Origin: Quillaja saponaria
Lineage: Eukaryota > Streptophyta > Magnoliopsida > Fabales > Quillajaceae
Direction: 5' to 3'
NCBI GenBank assembly: GCA_029379385.1
Contig: CM055612.1
Span: 3,968,001 to 4,032,000, forward strand
DNA length: 64,000 bases
Shown here: positions 1-11,739 of the stretch, piece after piece
Numbering within the stretch: the first letter of the stretch is position 1
Layout of the letters: each line of letters begins with the position of its first letter
Translations under genes and position numbers: made by a program
Notes under the pieces: generated by a model
What the model was told of the DNA's origin: nothing
The model's database searches: none
The model's input: only the letters and a program-made list of their open reading frames with translations

Positions 1-1690
1 ATGATTCTGACTAAGTTACCCCAGTTCATTCTTTTGATAAATCCTCCTATTTCTGTTGAAATGTTTCTCTTCAATCTTCATACCCTAGAGGATATTTGAT
101 ATACAGCTTGCAAGAAATCATTGAAAAAATAGGTGTTCTAGTTCCAAGAAGTAGCTTTGATCAAACTGAAGATATGTTCTTTGATAAAACCTATGCAGAT
201 GTTAACACAAACAAGGAATCAGAAAATCTGGAGTCACAGCCGACCTATATGTATACCCCGGAGCTAGATGAAACTTTAGGCCTATTACTGGCATCTCCAG
301 AAGATGGCTTAACATATGACATGGACATATGGTATAACAAAGGTGTATTCCTTGATGACTCTGTCTTGGAAAAAAATAAAGCCTTTTCCATTGATCTTAA
401 TTCAGGTTTTTGTTTCCTTTTTTCTCTTTTCCATTTTTCCTGCTTACAACTTGAATGAGTTTCTGATTCAAATATGAGTTACAATTTCTATGTTAAACAG
501 ATGCAATACAACAACAAAACAAAGATTAAATATTTATTTAATTTGCTTGTTAAATGTTGTGTTTGATATGCCACGCCTCATATTAAATTCCCACCTAATA
601 TATCTTTATTTCTTTTGGATTGTCTCTTTTTTAGTTTTAATTATTTTTGAATATGATTCTTACTAAGTTATTCCACTTCATTCTTTAATTATTAGACATG
701 TTTCTTTTCAATGTCCATGGCTAGACGACATTTGAATCGATATCATTGAAACAGGTTTTGTGATTCCGACATGTAACATTAGTCTCCATCAAACTGAAGA
801 TATATCCTTAGAGAAAACCTATCAAGATGTTGGCATTCAAAAGGAATCAAAAAATCTGGAGTCACTGCCAGCCAATATTTCTACCAAGGGGACAGATGAA
901 GTTGGTGCCGACATACTTCAGTATTTTGAAAAAGATGGGTTCATTGGGGACATATGCTTTAAGGACCTTACTGGAATAAGCAATTTGAGCGAAGGTGCAT
1001 TATTCAACTTTTTCTTGGAAGTCTTTTGACTTCGATCTTAACTTAGTTTACTCTTTTCTCTTTTGTTACTAACAACTTAAATTCATTATTATTCAAACGT
1101 AAGTTATGATACTTATATTAAACTATGTGACCTAGGTATACAGAAAAAATACATCAACACAACAAATCCTTAAGGAAGTTAGATCTAATTATTTATTGTG
1201 CTTGTCTGGATGTTGCGTTTGATATGACACCTCAACTTAGAAGTGTTCATGCTTCATATTAAATTTCCACCTAATTTATCTTTATTTATTTTGGATTTTC
1301 TCTTTTTTAGTTTTAATTATTTTTGAATATGATTCTTACTAAGTTTTTCCGCTTCATTCTTTAATTATTATACATGTTTCTTTTCAATTTCGATGGCTAG
1401 ACAACATTTGAAATATAGCTTGCAGGATCGATATCATTGAAACAGTTTTTGTGATTCCGACAAGTAACATTAGTCTTCATCAAACTGAAGATATATCCTT
1501 AGAGAAAACCTATCCAGATGCTGGCACAAAAAAGGAATTAGAAAATCAGAAGTCACCGCCAACCAGTAAATCTTGTAAGGGGGACCTTTCTGTTCCATTT
1601 TCTGTCTCGCATCATGTTGAAGAAGATGATTGGAAGTTAATCAAATATGTATTTGATCCATCCTCTGGCCCGAGGTATGAGATTGATTTT
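1..1690 (+). repeat. Three tandem units (about 650-675 bp), each intron plus exon
   Basis: The phrase ATGATTCT(T/G)ACTAAGTT starts at 1, 654 and 1329, followed each time by a related T-rich stretch (TTCATTCTTT, then a TGTTTCT(C/T)TTCAAT block) and by a homologous exon at 133, 755 and 1446. Units 2 and 3 are the most alike, including about 160 bp of intron at 577-735 against 1250-1412. Each unit therefore carries the end of an intron plus one exon, and the repeat explains the repeated N-terminal segment of the Ulp1-like gene. Confidence 0.85.
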
Positions 1691-3345
1691 TCATGTTACA
1701 CATAATTATTTTCTGCTATAGTACATAATTATTCTGTTAACTGATTATATATGTTTTTCCACTTCACTTACATTGTTTCCAATTGTAGTAATGAGACTCT
1801 TGTTTCTTCTTCCCATTTTCATCTGACACGATCCGAATTCACTACTCTTAAGCCAGAGAATTTCTTGGATGGAATGGTAAATAGCCAGTCCTCAATTCTA
1901 TGTGTAAGAGCCTAAAGTCTCCAAACTTAAAGTTAACCTCGGTGATAGTGATCCGTTGCTGGTTCTTTGTAGGTGATTAACATTGTTGTTGACCGGTTGA
2001 CTGATTTGGGAAAAAAGAAGAGCTCTTTGGACTGGTATTTGCCCTTGACATTTTCGGTAATTTCTATTTGCTTTCTGGATTTTATTGTTTAGAAATTATA
2101 ATGCTAATCATAGGACTTCACCCCACTGTTCAAACATTTGGATGGAACTATTTTTTTATCATGTCATCATAGCCTCTTTGATGAGTGAAACAGTTCTTTG
2201 TCATATTCATGTCTTAAATTCTCTGTCTGCTTTGGCCAGTCTGTCAATTTCAGTTAGATTAACTTGCACATTAAATCTTTCTTCCCATCTGATTAGACGT
2301 ATGTGTCGAATGATCTAAGTGGCTTCAAAGAAACAGTTGAGCAACACAAGATAAGACAAAATTACATGTCGAGATTGGCAGATTGTGAGAAGGTAAAGTT
2401 TTGTTTATTTGTCTGAGTTTTTCTTCTTTCTTTCTTAAATCTAGATGAGGTGACTTATAATATTTTTGTTGGTGTTACAGATATTTATCCCAATTCACAC
2501 TGGTCCAAATTTATGTGGCCATTTTTACCTTTGTGTGGTTCGTGTGAAGGAATCAATTGTTGAGATATGGGATTCTTTACCTACCTATATAAGTAGACGG
2601 GTAGAGGAGGTGAAAAACATTGTGAGTGTGTCATATGGCCAGCTAAATTTTTTTTTTATCTAAAAACATTCTCTAAATCCCCATCGTTTTGATGACATTT
2701 TATCTTGTGTTTAAAACCTTTATGACCAATTTAGTTGCTTGGGTTGGATACGATATTCATGAATGACATAAAGAATAACTTCTATCATGGTTGGTCATTT
2801 GCCAAGTTTCACATCAAAATGCCAGAGAATATTCCAATTCAACCTAATGGGTGAGTTCACAGTTGTTACTTAGAAGTTTATCGCATGCTTTTTAAAAGAC
2901 ATAATCATAATTTGTGAAATTATTTTGCATATATTGCAGATATGATTGTGGCATGTACGTTATTAAGTATATGAAATTAGCTGAAGCCACAAAATGTCCA
3001 AACTTTAAGGTACAAATTACTTGCACCAATTTTTTTCTCCTTTTTATAATTTTAATCCTGTATTGACTATAAATACAGTTTCATAGTGATGAAGAAAGGT
3101 TGGCTTTGGCACTAGATATTCTCAAGGGTGACATTAATGAGAAAAGAGATGATCTGCACAATGCAGTTGAGGCATATTATATGCTGAAGAGGGAAGAAGA
3201 TCGACAGCACGCAAAAGGTCAGACTTCAGAGTCCCAAGCATCGAATAGAGTCATGTTCAATAAAATTGAAAAAAAAGAAAAAAAGAAAGAGAAGAGAACA
3301 ATTTTACTATCAGAATTAAGTAAAACATTTTGCATCCACTTGTAA
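133..3345 (+). CDS. Ulp1-like SUMO protease (peptidase C48), 5'-partial
   Basis: Ubiquitin-like protease 1 family cysteine peptidase, a family that matures SUMO or removes it from nuclear proteins. Exons read from splice sites: 133-405, 755-994, 1446-1674, 1789-1876, 1973-2056, 2297-2392, 2481-2621, 2735-2850, 2940-3009, 3079-3345; phases are compatible throughout. The catalytic triad is visible: His at 2520-2522 (CGHFYLCVV, where HW is the commoner form), Asp at 2571-2573 (IWDSLP) and Cys at 2947-2949 (YDCGMYVIKYM). The first three exons are homologous copies of one unit encoding a non-catalytic Q-T-E-D / K-T-Y-x-D segment. The N-terminus lies before position 1. The last exon runs into a Lys/Glu-rich tail, and the true 3' end could instead be a donor near 3217. 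The substrate is unknown; many plant members of this class derive from transposon-captured Ulp1 domains, so domesticated or relic status is open. Confidence 0.75.
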
Positions 3346-3859
3346 AAGTGGATACCAATAAAATTGACGGGATATAATACTCCCTTTTGTTCAGCTTCAG
3401 TTGTCAATCTCATAAATGACATGGAATTTAAGAAATGTGAGGTTTCATAATAATTTTCCAATTTTACACATGGATGGCGATAAAACTTTTCTAGGAATTA
3501 CTGTTAAGTATTTGATAGAATAAAATTTGAATTTGACAACTTTTACGATTGGCTTTTCAAAGAGTGATAGTTTGAAGCAGAAAAATAAAAAATTGAAAAC
3601 CGAAAACTTGGAAGTAGGATAGAAGACTAAATACTTGCAGATGTCAAAATTTGCAAAAAAGTAACAGTGCAGAAAAAGGAAAATATAAGACTATGTGCAT
3701 CTAGCTAGCATTTTTATTTGAGAGATTCTCATTCATTGTTTTCTTTTTGTTGCATACTTTATTCCAGACTATTTAATTTATAAATTGACAATTGTCGTCA
3801 TTATTGTTACTGACAAAAGAAGTGTCCCTCGTTTGTTATCAGGGCCATTAGGGAGTGCC
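3346..3859. other. Spacer between Ulp1-like gene and NBS-LRR
   Basis: About 510 bp without a convincing gene. It should hold the 3' end of the Ulp1-like transcript and the promoter and leader of the NBS-LRR. An open frame runs in from 3785, but the first methionine in a good context (GCCATGG) is at 3860. Confidence 0.5.
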
Positions 3860-6785
3860 ATGGCGGAGAGGAATTTGGATAGCTTGATTTCAGAATTGCA
3901 TATATCGAACTCAGAGAGTGGTGTGGAAAGATTTGGTGAAAATTGGAAGAAGTTGAAAAGAAAAATGGAAAAGCCAGAGAGTCGAGAAGTTAAAGTAAAG
4001 AAAGGTTTACAGTGGCAGGAGTTGCTCACAGTTAAGAAGCGTAAAAGAGAAGTGGAAAACCGGTCGAGAAATGTAGAATGGAGAAAAAATGATGTTTGTC
4101 TCTTTCAAAAGACACATGAAGAGGGCAGAGGAAAAGATATAGGACAATTAAAGAAACTGGTTGAAGAAGTGGAATTAGTTGTTCAGGAAGAACTTCCTCA
4201 TATGCTTACTGCTGATGATGAGGCTAAATTTGAGTCCCAAGAGCATCTGTTGCTGACAACAAAACTTGTTGGTGATAAATTTCAGAAAAATAATTTGAAG
4301 ATATTGGAGTTCTTAAGGAATGATAAAGTCGTCATCATTGGCGTTTATGGACTCTGGAGGGGTGGGGAAAGCTACTCTGGTTACTCATATCCATAATCAA
4401 ATTTTGAAACGGAAGGACACTTTTGATAATGTGTTTTGGGTGACTGTGTCACGATATTTTAGCATACCTAAACTACAGAATGATATTGCCGAAACAATTG
4501 GTCTAAAATTTATTGACGAGAAGGATGAGAGGAAAAGAGCAGCACAATTATCACAGGCATTAGAGAAGAAAAGGAGATGTATACTCATTTTGGTTGATGT
4601 GTGGAACAATTTCGATCTAAAGAGAGTTGGAATTACTACTAAAAAGGATGGGCTGAAATTGATTCTGACAAGTCGTTCATTAGATGTGTGTCGAAGTATG
4701 CACTGCAATAGGATAATAAAAGTAGAGCCCCTCTGTGAGGAGGAAGCTTGGATTTTATTCATGCGGAGCCTTGGACGTTCTCCTCCAATAGAAGTACTAA
4801 AGGTTGCAAAATCTGTTGCAAAGGAATGTGCAGGTTTACCTCTTGGACTTGTCATACTGGGAAGAAGCATGTCTGAAGTGGAAGACATCACGGATTGGAA
4901 TCATGTATTGAAAGAACTTCAGAACTCAAGAGTGGGGCGGGATGACATGGAAAGAGTATTCAAGGTGTTAAGATTTAGCTATGATTACCTGACGGATACA
5001 GTAGAGCAACAATGTTTCTTATATTGTGCATTATATCCTGAAGACTACAGAATTGAAAGGGAGGAGTTGATTGATAAATTTGTTGATGAGGGACTGATTG
5101 ACAGAACAAAGAGTTTGAAGGCAAAATTTGATGAAGGTCACACCATATTAAACAAACTTCAGAACAACTGCTTGCTGGAATGTGTTGAGGATGAAACAGG
5201 AGTACCAAAAGTAAAAATGCATGATTTGTTTAGGGATATGGCAATCAAAATTCAAAATGAGAGTGGTGGAATCATGATAAAAGCCAAAATGCGATTGGAG
5301 GAAATACCACAAGACGGTGAGTGGAGTGAGGATCTAGAGAAGGTTTCGTTGATGAGCAACAATATAAGGGAAATTAATCGATCGGGTACATCAACATCAC
5401 CTAGGTGTCCTAATCTTTCAACCTTGCTTTTAAGAAATAACATTTATCTGAAGTTGATATCGGATTCTTTCTTTCTTGACATGCCTTCTCTCAGCATTCT
5501 CGATCTTTCTTTCACAAGTATTGATAGGCTACCAAATTCAATCTCTGAGTTGGTGAACCTCACTACTTTGTTGTTGGCATCATGTTACTCGCTGACTTAC
5601 CTACCTCCATTAGGAAAACTGCAGGCACTCTGGAGGTTGGATATTTCTGGGACTGAAATTACAGAAATTGAAGGTTTGGAAATGCTGGTCAATCTTAGAT
5701 GGCTTAATATCTATGGATCCTCTCTTGGTCAGAGAAAATCTGTGATCCCAATGATAAGCAAATTAATAAATCTCCAATTTCTCAGTCGTGATTGGCATAG
5801 TGAAGCAATGTCAGTCACAGTAGACGATCTACAAGGCTTGAAGAAGCTGGAATATTTTACAGGCAACTTATATGATATAGATCAATTCAATGCCTATGTA
5901 AGCACCATGAAACTCAAAAGCTACATTCTCCGGTCCGGATGTGGTGAATTTGATGTACTGGTGGACAAACTTGCTCATATAAAATGTGTGGTATTAGACG
6001 GCAGCAAATTCAGCCACGGACTTCCTGTCATAAAGCTACCTAAAGACGTTGAACAGCTGTATATTCTACAGTTTCCTGAATGGAGATGCTTACATAGTGA
6101 TGTTTTATTTTTTGGTAGTTCCACTTCTCTGAGGTCGTGTGAAATCTCCAGGTGCTCTAAGCTGCGGTACTTGTTTTCTGTCAATTGTCCTTGCTTCTGT
6201 TGCAACTCTCTGCAAAAACTTGAATCTCTAAAACTTGCATATCTCAAACGCTTACATGTCCTGTGTAAGGAAGGTGGATCAGCACCAACTTTGCTTCCCA
6301 CTAAGATATTTTCGCGTCTTACACATCTTCAACTCTCTCACTGCCATAAACTTAGGAGGCTGCTGACGTCTAGCTTACTATCATACCTCAAAAACTTAGA
6401 AATCCTTACCGTTGAATATTGTGACTTGCTGGAAGAGATATTTTCAATTGCAGCAACAGAAGTAGTAGATGACGATGACAATGGCGATGGCTATGGCGAT
6501 GACGACGACGACGACGATGATGATGATGATAATGATGATGTTGATGATGACCTTGATGTAGAAGGGAGTCCAGGGATGGATGAAGAATACTCTAGCACCA
6601 ACTTGACTACAATCAATCTTCCCAGGTTAAAGATATTAAAATTACTGGAACTACCAAAATTGAATAGCGTATACAGGGGAGTCATGGTGTGTGAAACTCT
6701 CCAAGTGTTCACCATCCATTGGTGTCAGAGATTGAAGGAGATCCCTCAAACTGTGCCCCCGTTTGCTGGTAGAGTTATTTTTTAA
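3860..6785 (+). pseudogene. CC-NBS-LRR resistance gene with a frameshift in the P-loop
   Basis: RPS2-type coiled-coil NBS-LRR, a class of intracellular immune receptors. Start chosen at 3860 (MAERNLDSL). The N-terminal 165 or so residues are Lys/Glu-rich and probably coiled coil. One extra base near 4355 throws the frame inside the P-loop, and the first frame stops at 4396. The second frame resumes with GGVGKATL and runs to 6785. NBS motifs follow in order: kinase-2 LILVDVW, RNBS-B LILTSRS, GLPL (CAGLPLGL), RNBS-D (FLYCALYPEDY) and MHD (MHDLFRDMA), then leucine-rich repeats from about 5400. Two key positions deviate: Walker A Thr is Ala, and the first kinase-2 Asp is Val. An acidic tract of Asp codons interrupts the last repeats. 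A single intronless exon is normal for the class. Without the extra base it would encode about 975 residues, so it is either a young pseudogene or a sequencing error. Confidence 0.85.
6466..6561 (+). repeat. GAC/GAT codon tract encoding poly-aspartate
   Basis: A nearly pure run of GAC and GAT codons inside the LRR region of the NBS-LRR gene, encoding more than 20 Asp in about 30 residues with a few Asn, Gly, Val and Tyr. The in-frame trinucleotide repeat is unstable in principle. It lies in a loop between leucine-rich repeats, since recognisable repeats resume afterwards (LPRLKILKL). Confidence 0.9.
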
Positions 6786-6987
6786 GACGGGTCCTCCACC
6801 TCCGTTCTGACCACTTGTTATTTTCCTCCTCATTAACATTACTGTTTTCTTTCCTTTCTAATTTCCCTGAAGTTTAAATGGTTGTATCATTCACAGATTT
6901 CTGTTGCATTCAAGTACTTTCAGCTATTCATTATGATTTATAATTGCAACCTAACTTGAATTTAGAGAGCTTAGCCAGCTTCAGACA

Positions 6988-7206
6988 TTCATTCGACACT
7001 AAAATGATTGATTAACGCCATTTTACATCTATAAATCTACATATAGAGTAGCTTTCTAGGTTTATATTATTCTTGGAATCTACATATTTTCAAAGTCATA
7101 TTCTTTCCAAATAGGGGATCAGACTGACTTTTGAACCGTTTACAGAGGAGACGACATCTCCAGAGACATTGTGTTCATTTTCTTGTTTGTTTTTGAACAG
7201 GAAGTA
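6988..7206 (+). repeat. Dispersed direct repeat, copy A
   Basis: About 200 bp closely matching 9002-9201 in the same orientation. Shared blocks include CTTGGAATCTACATATTTTC, CCAAATAGGGGATCAGACTG and TTGTGTTCATTTTCTTGTT. It lies just 3' of the NBS-LRR gene, so it may be a duplicated piece of that gene's 3' region. No terminal repeats or target duplications were recognised. Confidence 0.8.
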
Positions 7207-7389
7207 ATTTTCTCCTCCCATTTCTGCTGCTTTTATGATAGGTAAATAAAAATTCGGGGATGAAAAGAATAGAACTTCTTTTTTGGAATCAAGAAAAAAA
7301 TTTGAGAAAAAAATTTGAAGAAAGTAGTTGGGAGCATGAGGATGAAAGCATGCACATGCATATTCCTCCATGTGAAGGGGTGGGAAAGT

Positions 7390-7912
7390 AGTAACTTCTT
7401 GTTTTGATATGCTTGCAGGATATAATTGAAACAGGTTTTGTGATTCCGACTAGTAACATTAGTCTCAATCAAACTGAAAATATAACCTTAGGGAAAACCT
7501 ATCCAGATGTTGGCACAACAAAGGAATTCAGTAAACCTTGTAAGGGGTTCTTTGTTGGTCCATTTTCTGTCTTACATCCTGTTGATATAGATGATTCGAA
7601 TTTAGTTAAATATTTATTTGACTCATTCTCGGGCCGGAGTTACGAGATTGATATTTTATGTTACACAATTATTTTTTGCTGTAATATATAATTATTCTAT
7701 TAACTGATTATATTTATTTTTCCTCTTCACTTGTAGAGATATGGGATTCTTTTTCTTCCTATATGAAGAAAAGTAGACGGGAAGAGAAGGTAAAAAACAT
7801 TGTGAGTGTGTCATGCTAATCAATTTTTTTTATCTAAAAAACATTCTCAAAATCTACATCGTTTTGATGACATTTTATTTTGTGTTTTTTAATACCTCTA
7901 TGACCAATTTAG
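7390..7912 (+). pseudogene. Truncated second copy of the Ulp1-like gene
   Basis: A fourth copy of the repeated exon starts at 7435 (acceptor ACAG/G), encoding FVIPTSNISLNQTEN and ending SGR. The donor that follows it in the parent (CGAG/GTATGA at 1671-1680) is destroyed here. After about 100 bp of the matching intron, the sequence jumps at about 7735 into the second half of parental exon 2481-2621 (EIWDSF) and continues into the next intron until about 7912. Exons corresponding to 1789-2392 and the catalytic His segment are missing, as is everything after 7912. This is a dead internal-deletion copy on the far side of the NBS-LRR gene. Confidence 0.85.
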
Positions 7913-9001
7913 GGTCAGCTTGGTTTAGATTTTACTTTGAAAGCACTTTTTGAAATCATAGGTGCAAAAGGTAAACAATTTTTTGTTTTTGTGTTTGGAT
8001 AACTTTATAAATATAGTTGCCAACCATGATTTTAGAATTCTTTTTTTTTTTTTTTTCTTTTTCATCCTTCCAATTTAAATTTTTTCATGTTAATTGTGTA
8101 GACATGGTAACGTACAAGAAGGTCAGTTTCAGTTAAACTGTCATGTATAACAGATATGAGGGAAAAAAAAAAGTAATTTATTTAACAAAATAAAGTTAAT
8201 TAATTATTGCTTATATTTGCTGAAGTTAGGCTTCTCTTTCAAAAGAGACTCACAAAGACGGATTTGGTATAAATAAAGAAGAAAGATGGACAGTGCTGTA
8301 GAGAGCTTTGTGTTCTAGTGATCACGAATCAATGTCAAGTTATTATGGTGTTATGCCAGCCAAAGCTTAGCTTATCGGGCTTTAAGCCATTTCCCACTCC
8401 CCGTAGTGTTATTTTTTTTTATTATGAAAATGTAATATTATTAATAAGATTTAATATGTAGTATCAACTCCAAGCCAAATTAGTTGTCCTGTACCAAATC
8501 CTATCCCCATTTGATAAATCTAAAATTTAGTCTTGTACTCAAATTATTAAGAATGACACTCTGGAAAAACCTTGAAAGTGTATATACTGATGATAAAGGT
8601 TAAAATATTAGACGAGTTTTCAACATTAATAATTAAAGAAGCTTCAAGGTAAGAACAGTTCAAATTAAAGTTAAAGACTAGCATATAGAAAGCTTATTGG
8701 ATAAGTAAGATAGAATTCATATCACTTGTTGTTCACATTAGATAAAAAGATATATAGATATACATAATATTAATCGTGTATTCACATTTTACAAAATTTC
8801 AGCACAAACACTCTCGTCTTTCTCTTTCTATCGCATTCTCTCTTCTTCCTTCTACTCCATGTCCCAATTTTGCTAAACGCAAAATTTCAACAACACAAAT
8901 TTCAATTAAACAATAAATAAAATCGAAATTCAAACAAAGCCAAGAATCAAAAACGAAATTCAAATACACCAAAATAGGGGATTGATTAACCAGCTTACTT
9001 T
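7913..9001. other. AT-rich spacer
   Basis: No supported gene. It contains poly(T) at 8040-8056 and short A or T runs. Small open frames on both strands show no recognisable product. Confidence 0.5.
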
Positions 9002-9201
9002 CATTCAACAATTGGTTAATGCTATTTTTCATCTACATATAGAATAGCTTTCGAGGGTTATATTCTTGGAATCTACATATTTTCCAAGTCATATTCTTCC
9101 CAAATAGGGGATCAGACTGACTGTAGAACATTACAGAGAGAAGACCACATCTCCAGAGTTATTGTGTTCATTTTCTTGTTAGTTTTTGAACAAGAAGTAG
9201 A
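9002..9201 (+). repeat. Dispersed direct repeat, copy B
   Basis: Second copy of the repeat at 6988-7206, same orientation, with scattered substitutions and small indels. No gene is attached to it, which fits a segmental duplication whose coding part was lost. Confidence 0.8.
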
Positions 9202-11739
9202 AACTAAGAGAGGCCATGTACTATTACTACTACCTGGTTCAGTTCTAGTCCATATTATTACTTCTCTATCCTACAAACCAAAAATTAATGTCAGTTCTGT
9301 TCATGGCTCTAAAAGTAAATAAGGAATTTCTGCTCTAAAACAGGTTGAAAGTACTTTTGCTTTTCGGGGGTGGTGGGCCACCAACCTTTCTTTCATTTCA
9401 CTCCCAAACAACACTCTTTCTCCCTTTTCTTAGATTTTTTTCATGACTCTCTAACTCACCTGATCCAAGAATATAAAACAAATGATAGGCCTCACTAGAA
9501 AAAAAAAAAAATAAGTAAATTTGCAACGTTCATGCTTTTGGACGGTTTTTATGGAAATTGGATGAAGATCAAGGATATGATTGTCCCTCTAACCCAACAT
9601 TTCAATATGAGATTTCAGACACTATGATTGGCTTTGACTGCTTTTTCTTCTAAGGAAGACCCCACGTTTGACTCCCTAAATTGAGTTACCTAATTTTTTG
9701 TTTTCTTTCACTCTAGGGAAGGCCCTTGTAATAAATTTGCTACAAAAGAGAACTCAGAAATCCAGTAAGGTAGCTAGTCATAGTGAGGTGAACTTCAGTG
9801 ACCCCGAGTCACAAGGTTCAAACTATTAATGATGTAAACTCACTAGTATGCTATAATTTAACCACCTTTGCTGATTCAAAAGTAAAAAAATAATGAGGCT
9901 GAGCAACTTTAGTTTTTGATGGTTGTGGGGAACAAAATCAATTCCCAAACAGGTGAACAATCATGAAGTTTTCACTGATGGAGATGGGACACCAGAAACC
10001 AAAACTCAAAACCCAACATTTTGTTTCTATAATTTTCTGAAACCTATTAAAAACTGCAAGACTGGCAAACTTAAATAAAAGAAGCTAGAAACAAGCAAGC
10101 AGAGTACTCAAACTCTAATGTTTGTCTTTGTTGTGTAGACAGTTTTATTCCAGTATAATGTAAGTGGATAAAAACAGCACCAATCATATGTCACATAGTC
10201 AAACTGAGATGGAAATTAATGCATAATTAGCCAATAACTGAACCCATGGTTAGTCCACATTAGATGATTCAAAAAGTTTAGGTGAATAATTTTTCTTAAA
10301 GCTATATTTATTTGTAAAATCTTAGCTAGCCACGTGTAGAATCACCTAATTATTAACTTAATAAGATATGAAGATGACAAGAAACTAAGAAATTATGGAT
10401 GATTAGGAAATGAGTTCTAATAAACATCGCTCAACCTAAAAGGCATTCTAAATATGGAAACAGGAATAAGCAAAAATAACAGTGAAATAGTAAAGACAAA
10501 ATGAAAAGTTACTGCATAATCTCTATATCATGTAAAGAAAGGACATCAGTTTCAAATCTTTCTGTATCATTTGAAAGAGTGAATTTCTGTAACCGGCTTT
10601 ACAGGGATAGAAATGTTGCTTTATTCTAATGCATTCAGTAAGTAAACTTTTTTTTTGTTTTTCTTTATTTTCAAAGGTGAAAAAGGAAGCCAACCACATA
10701 TAAAGCCTTATAGAACTTAGCAAAAATAATGCTGCACTACAGAAAATTTATGACAAACAGAAGGAAAGGGAAAGCGCGATATGGGCCCTTAATAAAATCA
10801 TTTGAACATCCACTCAGATTCATTCCCTGTTCCATTTCTCTTTAACAGCAGCAATCCCTAACAAAAAGACAGACCTAAGTTGAAACAAATCCACCAATTC
10901 AAAAAGGGTGTTCCTTTTTCCTAAAATATCACCCAACCCAACATGCCAACAACAGTGCAAATCTTCCATTCTTTTTTTTTTTTTTCCTGATCTGCAACTT
11001 CCAGAATTATTTCTTAGAACTGTAATGTACACTGGTCTTTCCAAACCTACTCTGATTTCTGAGATTAAGACATAGAATCCCATGTTTGTGGATGCTGCTT
11101 TTACCTGTTTGTCCTTGTTAAATTATGAAAAATGTACAAGTAACTAAATGAAACAAATGAAGTGTCTCTGTGTCAATTACCCCAACAGTAAGAGTAATGA
11201 AGTTATCTTAAGCAAGGTGCGAAGTAACTGGCTCTCAAAGCACAGAATTAAGCAAGATTATCATTTTATTTTAAAACTCAAGGAAGGAAATGTCAAAGTC
11301 ACTTCAGCAGAAACTGAAAGCAATCCCAATGCATGAAATTCTACTATTTAATGTTTGAAATGGAGGGATTCCATTATCTAGAAAGGTGTGCCCTTTTGAA
11401 TATACCTCCCCTTACATTACAGACGAAAGACCCCAATACTGCAACTACAATAACTGATAGCAGAGGTCATGATCTTGGAACAGAATCATAAAAGGAGCAA
11501 TCTTATAGAATACAACAAGGTTGGATGTACACTGCATATAGGCATTTATCAAATGGGTCACTTAGAAGATAGTTCTAGGACCAAGCTAGGAGAGGAACTA
11601 AACCACTAGAAGAAACTGGAAAGGTTGGGAAAAATGGGTTAAATTAGCATAATGAGCAGCATTGGCAAAGAAGAATACAGTCTGGCAGGCTGCAGAAGAG
11701 TTGGACACTTTTATTTTGTGATATTACTCGTCAAAAAGC
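9202..11739. other. Spacer, including the probable 3' region of the ERF gene
   Basis: No coding region could be supported on either strand. The part next to 11740 should hold the 3' UTR of the minus-strand ERF gene. The remainder is ordinary AT-rich intergenic DNA. Confidence 0.45.

Noticed and set aside
3785..3859. Open frame extending 25 codons upstream of the NBS-LRR start
   Set aside because: No family similarity, and ATG at 3860 has the stronger context and matches where such proteins begin.
4397..4891. Antisense frame opposite the NBS domain
   Set aside because: Mirrors the coding strand codon bias; no recognisable product.
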